Part shown: piece after piece, positions 5,049 to 8,089 of the stretch
How the letters are laid out: every line of letters starts with the position of its first letter
Numbering within the stretch: the stretch's first letter is position 1
NCBI GenBank assembly: GCA_024276595.1
Contig: JAJRWW010000474.1
Span: forward strand, 1-8,089
Direction: 5' to 3'
Origin: Myxococcota bacterium
GTDB taxonomy: Bacteria; Myxococcota_A; Polyangia; HGW-17; JAJRWW01
Length of the DNA: 8,089 nt
Notes under the pieces: model-generated
Database searches by the model: none
The model's input: only the letters and a program-made list of their open reading frames with translations
Told to the model about the DNA's origin: nothing
Translations under genes and position numbers: made by a program

Positions 5049-6239
5049 CTACCTTCGCCGCACAGACGGACTGGAGTTCTTTCGAAAGGATTTGCCTTTG
5101 CGCCGCGCCCTGGGCTGCTTTTGGGGAGCGGTGGTCCTCGTCCGTTTCCGAGGCTTCGGGGGAAAAACTGCGCGCAGCCGGAGCCTCCTTCTTTTGACCC
5201 CCAGGATGTGCAGCCCGGCGGCGTCATAGGCCACCAACAGCAGGCCGCGGCGGAGCAGCACCCGGTTGGCGCTGCGATTGGGCCTGGTGCGGTAGCTTGC
5301 GAGCAAGCGGGGCCTGGTGCGCCTGCCGCAACCAAAAAGGTGCACGCCCCCCTCGCCGTCGGCGACCGCCACCAGGTTGCCCCAGGCGCTCACACCGCGG
5401 GCGAAGTCCTTCACCTTTGCAGTCGCCACCCGCTTGAGGTGACGAGGTCTGCGGGCGTCGAGCACGTGAAAGCCCGCCTCTCCGGCGGCCACGTAGAGGG
5501 TCCTGCCCGGACCCACGGCCAGGTGGCGCGCCTCACCCGGCAAGGCCATGTGGATGAGCTTCCCGGGCCAGGCACGCCTGTGGGCCCCCCGACCGCCGCG
5601 GCCCTTCTTGGTCCTTGGGCGATGGGTGGGGAGCACCACCAGACCCTGCCGGCCGCAGGCCACAATGAGCCAGCGACCGTGCACCACCAGGTCCCTGGCA
5701 TAGCAACGCATGGAGGCGTGGGCCAGGCGTCGGATCCTCCTGGGATGGGTGACGTCGTAGACTCCAACTCCGAAGCTGCCATCCGCCACGTAGAGGGTGG
5801 TGCCCTTGATGGCAACTGAGCTTGCGCTGCCCGGGGTGTCCACCCGGCCCACCCGGACCGGGTGTCTGGGCCTGGTCACGTCCACCAGGACCACACCATG
5901 GGGCCCAGATGCCACATAGGCCATGGTGGCTGAGAGGGCGATGGACTGGACGGACCCGGGAATCACCATCGTCGACAGGGCCCTGGGCCTGGAGGGGTCT
6001 CGCAGGCTCACGAGGCGCAGGCCAGCGGTGGTGCCCACAAAGCCCACGCCGCGGCGCACCTGGACCTGGTAGGTGCGCGGGAGCAGGGGCAAAAGTCGCC
6101 TGGGAAGGGGGCCTCGCCCGGCTCCTCGGCCGGGGCTAGCCCAGGCGGTGGAGCCATGGCAAGCTCCGGGTGGCGCCGAGAGCAGGAGGAGCGCGGCAAC
6201 CGCGCACCCGAGTCGGCATGTCTGGTAGAGGTGACCCAT
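5049..6239 (-). CDS. Exported LVIVD-repeat beta-propeller protein
   Basis: The ATG at 6239 is preceded by GGGAGG 5 nt upstream, which overlaps the stop of the previous gene; the 75 codons open farther upstream are only the shadow of that gene. The product has 396 residues. Residues 1-34 look like a signal peptide (CRLGCAVAALLLLSA core, cleavage near TAWA). From ~65 to ~350 there are about seven blades with the LVIVD pattern: a strand such as TLYVADGSFG, then GVYDVTHPRR, then a basic spacer. The clearest blades are at 98-130, 139-171 and 238-270. Such propellers are usually surface or periplasmic binding scaffolds rather than enzymes. The last 46 residues are unusual: 20 of them are Arg or Lys, and there is no blade pattern. 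Tight coupling to the M64-like gene (11 bp between stop and start) suggests a joint role. Confidence 0.82.
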   Translation of the reverse strand: MGHLYQTCRLGCAVAALLLLSAPPGACHGSTAWASPGRGAGRGPLPRRLLPLLPRTYQVQVRRGVGFVGTTAGLRLVSLRDPSRPRALSTMVIPGSVQSIALSATMAYVASGPHGVVLVDVTRPRHPVRVGRVDTPGSASSVAIKGTTLYVADGSFGVGVYDVTHPRRIRRLAHASMRCYARDLVVHGRWLIVACGRQGLVVLPTHRPRTKKGRGGRGAHRRAWPGKLIHMALPGEARHLAVGPGRTLYVAAGEAGFHVLDARRPRHLKRVATAKVKDFARGVSAWGNLVAVADGEGGVHLFGCGRRTRPRLLASYRTRPNRSANRVLLRRGLLLVAYDAAGLHILGVKRRRLRLRAVFPPKPRKRTRTTAPQKQPRARRKGKSFRKNSSPSVRRR

Positions 6240-6250
6240 GGTTGCCTCCC

Positions 6251-7618
6251 TCAGCGGCTGTAGAGGCCGATCATCCGGCCGATGGCCCTGGCGCACACGC
6301 GGCAGAAGCCCACGTGCCCCTTGCCCTTCATCTTGCAATCGAGCTGGGCCCGAAAGAGCCCCTTGGCCTTGTAGCCAGCGCCCTCGAAGAGGCCCACCAC
6401 GTGCCGGTACCTGGCCTTGGGAGGGGTGGGAATGGGCGTGGTGGGGAGCACCAGCTTTCGCCACTTGAAGCGGCCCTTGATGAAGGCTGTGATGTTGGGA
6501 TCCGCCGGCTCGATGGTGGAGCGGTACATGTTCTCGGTGGAGGTCGCGGAGGTGAAGTACTCGTCTGCCAGCCCGGCGAAGCTCTGGCCAAACTCGTGGA
6601 TGAACACGTACTCGTCGTACTCGTTGTCCGACGGGAAGGTGGAGTAGAGGTTGTAGATGCCTCCGCCTCCGTAGCGGGAGGTGTTGGCCATGATGTAAAG
6701 GGCGTCGTAGGGAGCGTGGGCAGCGATGCGTCGCAGGGCCAGGTTCTTCTCGGTCATGAGATAGCGGGCCGAGCCGAAGGTGTCAAAGCTCAGCCCCAGC
6801 GGTGTGTGCAGCAGTAGACCCTTGCGGGGCTCGCTCACCCCTGACACCGGAGATGGCACCCAGAGCCCGCGGATGTTGATCCGGTCCCGATGGGCCCCAA
6901 AGGTCGGATCGGCGAGCATCACCGCCGCGAACCGGCTCGCATCCCGCCAGAACTTGGACGCCTCGGCGCTGGTGTAGCCGTCTCCGAGGATCAGCACATC
7001 CAGGTTCTGGTGTGGGGGGCCCGCCCGGTGGAGGCTTCGCACCACAACGGATGGCATCTTCTTCCAGGGGCGAGCTCTCCGGCGAGGGTCGAGCCCCTTG
7101 CGGAAGATGGGATGCATCTTGCCGTCTGTGCCCCGGGAGAAGATCCGCAGCTCGAAGGGACGCTTGGGCCGTGGAAAGCGAAGGGACTCGGAGAGGGTCT
7201 TGCCGCGCCGCTTCGCCTCCCGCGTGGTGCGCCACTCGGACATGAGGCTGGAGTACCCCCGGGAGTAGAGCAGCGCCCCGGAGGCCAGGTCCCTCACCTC
7301 GAACCTGTGGGCGCCGTAGGGGAAGGGATCCAGCAGCTTCTTCCGGCTGCCGGCCCAGGCCCCCTCCAGCACCAGCGCGGCCACTCGGTAGGACTCGGTG
7401 CTGGCGGTGCCCCGGTGCAGCAGGTCCACCCGCATGGTCCGATCCTCGAAAAAGCCCGCGAAGGTGACCTTTACCCGTCGAGGCGGCGAGGCCCGTCGGC
7501 CGGGTGTGGCGCGAGGTCGCGCTCGCTCCACTGGACCTGGCGTCGGGGGGTTGGATGGGGCCGGGACACCGCAGTGGATCAGAGACATTGAGAGAAGTGA
7601 GAGCGCAGCGGTTCGCAT
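6251..7618 (-). CDS. M64-family (IgA peptidase) metallopeptidase-like protein, HEXXH motif altered
   Basis: I chose ATG 7618 (455 residues): GGAGG lies a few bases upstream and a hydrophobic signal sequence follows at once (ALSLLSMSLIHC). Cys16 could be lipidated, but His at -1 makes the lipobox poor. After a Pro/Arg-rich linker, residues 50-160 match the M64 N-terminal beta-domain (FFEDRTMRVDLLH, GAWAGSRKKLLDP, YSRGYSSLMSEWRTT). The peptidase domain follows: LDVLILGDGYT (~207-217), ALYIMANTSRYGGGG (~306-320), and the zinc site HEFGQSFAGLADEY (341-354). Family members normally have HEXXH; here the second His is Gln345 (codon CAG, 6586-6584), while Glu342 and the DE pair (352-353) are kept. 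The C-terminal FCRVC (438-442) is also typical. The gene is otherwise intact. It may be an inactive or substrate-binding relative, or an enzyme with changed metal coordination. Known M64 members cleave IgA or host glycoproteins; the target here is unknown. Confidence 0.85.
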   Translation of the reverse strand: MRTAALSLLSMSLIHCGVPAPSNPPTPGPVERARPRATPGRRASPPRRVKVTFAGFFEDRTMRVDLLHRGTASTESYRVAALVLEGAWAGSRKKLLDPFPYGAHRFEVRDLASGALLYSRGYSSLMSEWRTTREAKRRGKTLSESLRFPRPKRPFELRIFSRGTDGKMHPIFRKGLDPRRRARPWKKMPSVVVRSLHRAGPPHQNLDVLILGDGYTSAEASKFWRDASRFAAVMLADPTFGAHRDRINIRGLWVPSPVSGVSEPRKGLLLHTPLGLSFDTFGSARYLMTEKNLALRRIAAHAPYDALYIMANTSRYGGGGIYNLYSTFPSDNEYDEYVFIHEFGQSFAGLADEYFTSATSTENMYRSTIEPADPNITAFIKGRFKWRKLVLPTTPIPTPPKARYRHVVGLFEGAGYKAKGLFRAQLDCKMKGKGHVGFCRVCARAIGRMIGLYSR

Positions 7619-7628
7619 GGTTCCTCCG

Positions 7629-7652
7629 AGGGACGTGTCCCTTTGTATTTTA
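7629..7652 (-). promoter_or_regulatory. Candidate -10 element and palindrome before the M64-like gene
   Basis: On the minus strand TAAAAT (7652-7647) is a good -10 hexamer, but the -35 position (about 7670-7675) has no recognisable match. Five to six bases after it comes a perfect inverted repeat (7629-7634 with 7637-7642, 2 bases between), ending a few bases before the ribosome-binding site. A start near 7641 would place this palindrome at the very 5' end of the transcript, where it could be an operator or a 5' hairpin. Confidence 0.35.
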
Positions 7653-7666
7653 ACCCGGGAGGAAAT

Positions 7667-7709
7667 GGAAGGCGCCACCGCGAAGGAAGGCGCCACCGCG
7701 AAGGAAGGC
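7667..7709. repeat. 18-bp tandem repeat, 2.4 copies
   Basis: Two identical 18-bp units (7667-7684 and 7685-7702) are followed by the first 7 bases of a third (7703-7709). They lie in the 114-bp gap between the last two minus-strand genes, just upstream of the candidate -10 element of the M64-like gene. The unit length is a multiple of three and reads PSFAVA on the minus strand in frame with the peptidase gene, but the signal peptide at 7618 argues that this stretch is not translated. Confidence 0.85.
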
Positions 7710-7732
7710 ATCCCAAAGGAGCGAGGCTGGGC

Positions 7733-8089
7733 TCACGGGCGGAAGGAGGCGATGATGGCGTCTATGGAGCCTCGATGGGCCTTGAATCGTTTGGCCTTGG
7801 CCGCGGCCTCGATCACGTAGATGTACCTTCTGGTCACGAAGAGGGTTGCCTCGTAGCTGTAGGATGTGGAGCCGTTTTTGGCCTTGAAAGAGAGCTGTCG
7901 CCCTTGCAGCCCTGCGCTGTTGGCGACGGGCCTTGACCCGATCAAGGAGTAGCCCTTTTGGAGCACCATCTCCCGTTTCAAGATGGCCGTCCAGAAGTCC
8001 AAGGAGCCCTTGTTTCGGTGCTTGAAGGCTGTCACGGTGATCACGGCGTTGTCCGGGGAGACTGCCTTGTAGTAGGTCTTGGTGCGGTA
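7733..8089 (-). CDS. Uncharacterised protein, C-terminal part
   Basis: The frame is open to the window edge, so the gene starts beyond 8089; a GTG at 8044 is internal. The visible 118 residues begin at YRTKTYYKAVSPD and run as alternating strands and helices: AVITVTAFKHR, a helical LDFWTAILKREM, GYSLIG, LQGRQLSFKAK, a Tyr-rich strand (TSYSYEATLFV), YIYVIEAAAK, and a final helix GSIDAIIASFRP. This order resembles small secreted proteins with a PsbP-like or similar alpha/beta fold that are common next to lipoproteins in myxobacteria, but I cannot name a family. It stops with TGA at 7735-7733, 114 bp before the M64-like gene on the same strand. That gap has its own promoter-like element, so co-transcription is uncertain. 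Confidence 0.72.
   Translation of the reverse strand, partial: YRTKTYYKAVSPDNAVITVTAFKHRNKGSLDFWTAILKREMVLQKGYSLIGSRPVANSAGLQGRQLSFKAKNGSTSYSYEATLFVTRRYIYVIEAAAKAKRFKAHRGSIDAIIASFRP

Noticed and set aside
7619..7711. N-terminal extension of the M64-like protein to an ATG at 7711
   Set aside because: The extension translates the 18-bp repeat and promoter region, while the ATG at 7618 has a strong ribosome-binding site and opens a signal peptide.

Overview
The window is GC-rich and tightly coded. PEGA-domain membrane proteins, an M64-family metallopeptidase, an LVIVD beta-propeller and small Cys-rich lipoproteins together point to a myxobacterium-like organism (Myxococcota, the former Deltaproteobacteria). 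This is inferred from gene content only; there is no rRNA or other marker gene here.

Layout. (1) Positions 1-235 are the 3' end of a purple-acid-phosphatase-like metallophosphoesterase on the plus strand. (2) Positions 236-506 carry no gene but hold five strong stem-loops between 334 and 487. (3) Positions 507-2303 are an accessory segment bounded by two copies of a 46-bp direct repeat. It contains a minus-strand operon of three genes: an antitoxin with a probable helical DNA-binding part and a TacA/DUF1778-like C-terminal tail, a GNAT toxin of the TacT/AtaT type, and a small conserved-looking protein overlapping the toxin stop by 4 bp. A TTGACG-17-TAGATT promoter with a near-perfect 16-bp palindrome lies just upstream. 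A relic of another gene is left near 1983-2141. (4) Positions 2480-4493 hold two tandem extended -10 elements and a 643-residue protein joining a degenerate receiver-like region, a GHKL-type ATPase domain, one transmembrane helix and PEGA-like repeats. (5) Positions 4632-4973 encode an 8-Cys lysine-rich lipoprotein, followed by a probable terminator. (6) On the minus strand, 8089 down to 5049, lie the end of an unrecognised gene, a secreted M64 peptidase-like protein and an LVIVD beta-propeller. The last two are 11 bp apart.

How they may work together. The segment between the 46-bp repeats looks like a gained toxin-antitoxin island next to structured intergenic DNA. The right half is cell-envelope biology: a membrane protein with a cytoplasmic ATPase-like domain and exported PEGA repeats, a Cys-rich lipoprotein, and a coupled pair of exported proteins. 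The most notable single residue is in the M64 protein, where the usual HEXXH zinc motif reads HEFGQ and so has lost its second histidine. No tRNA, rRNA, CRISPR array or transposase was seen.
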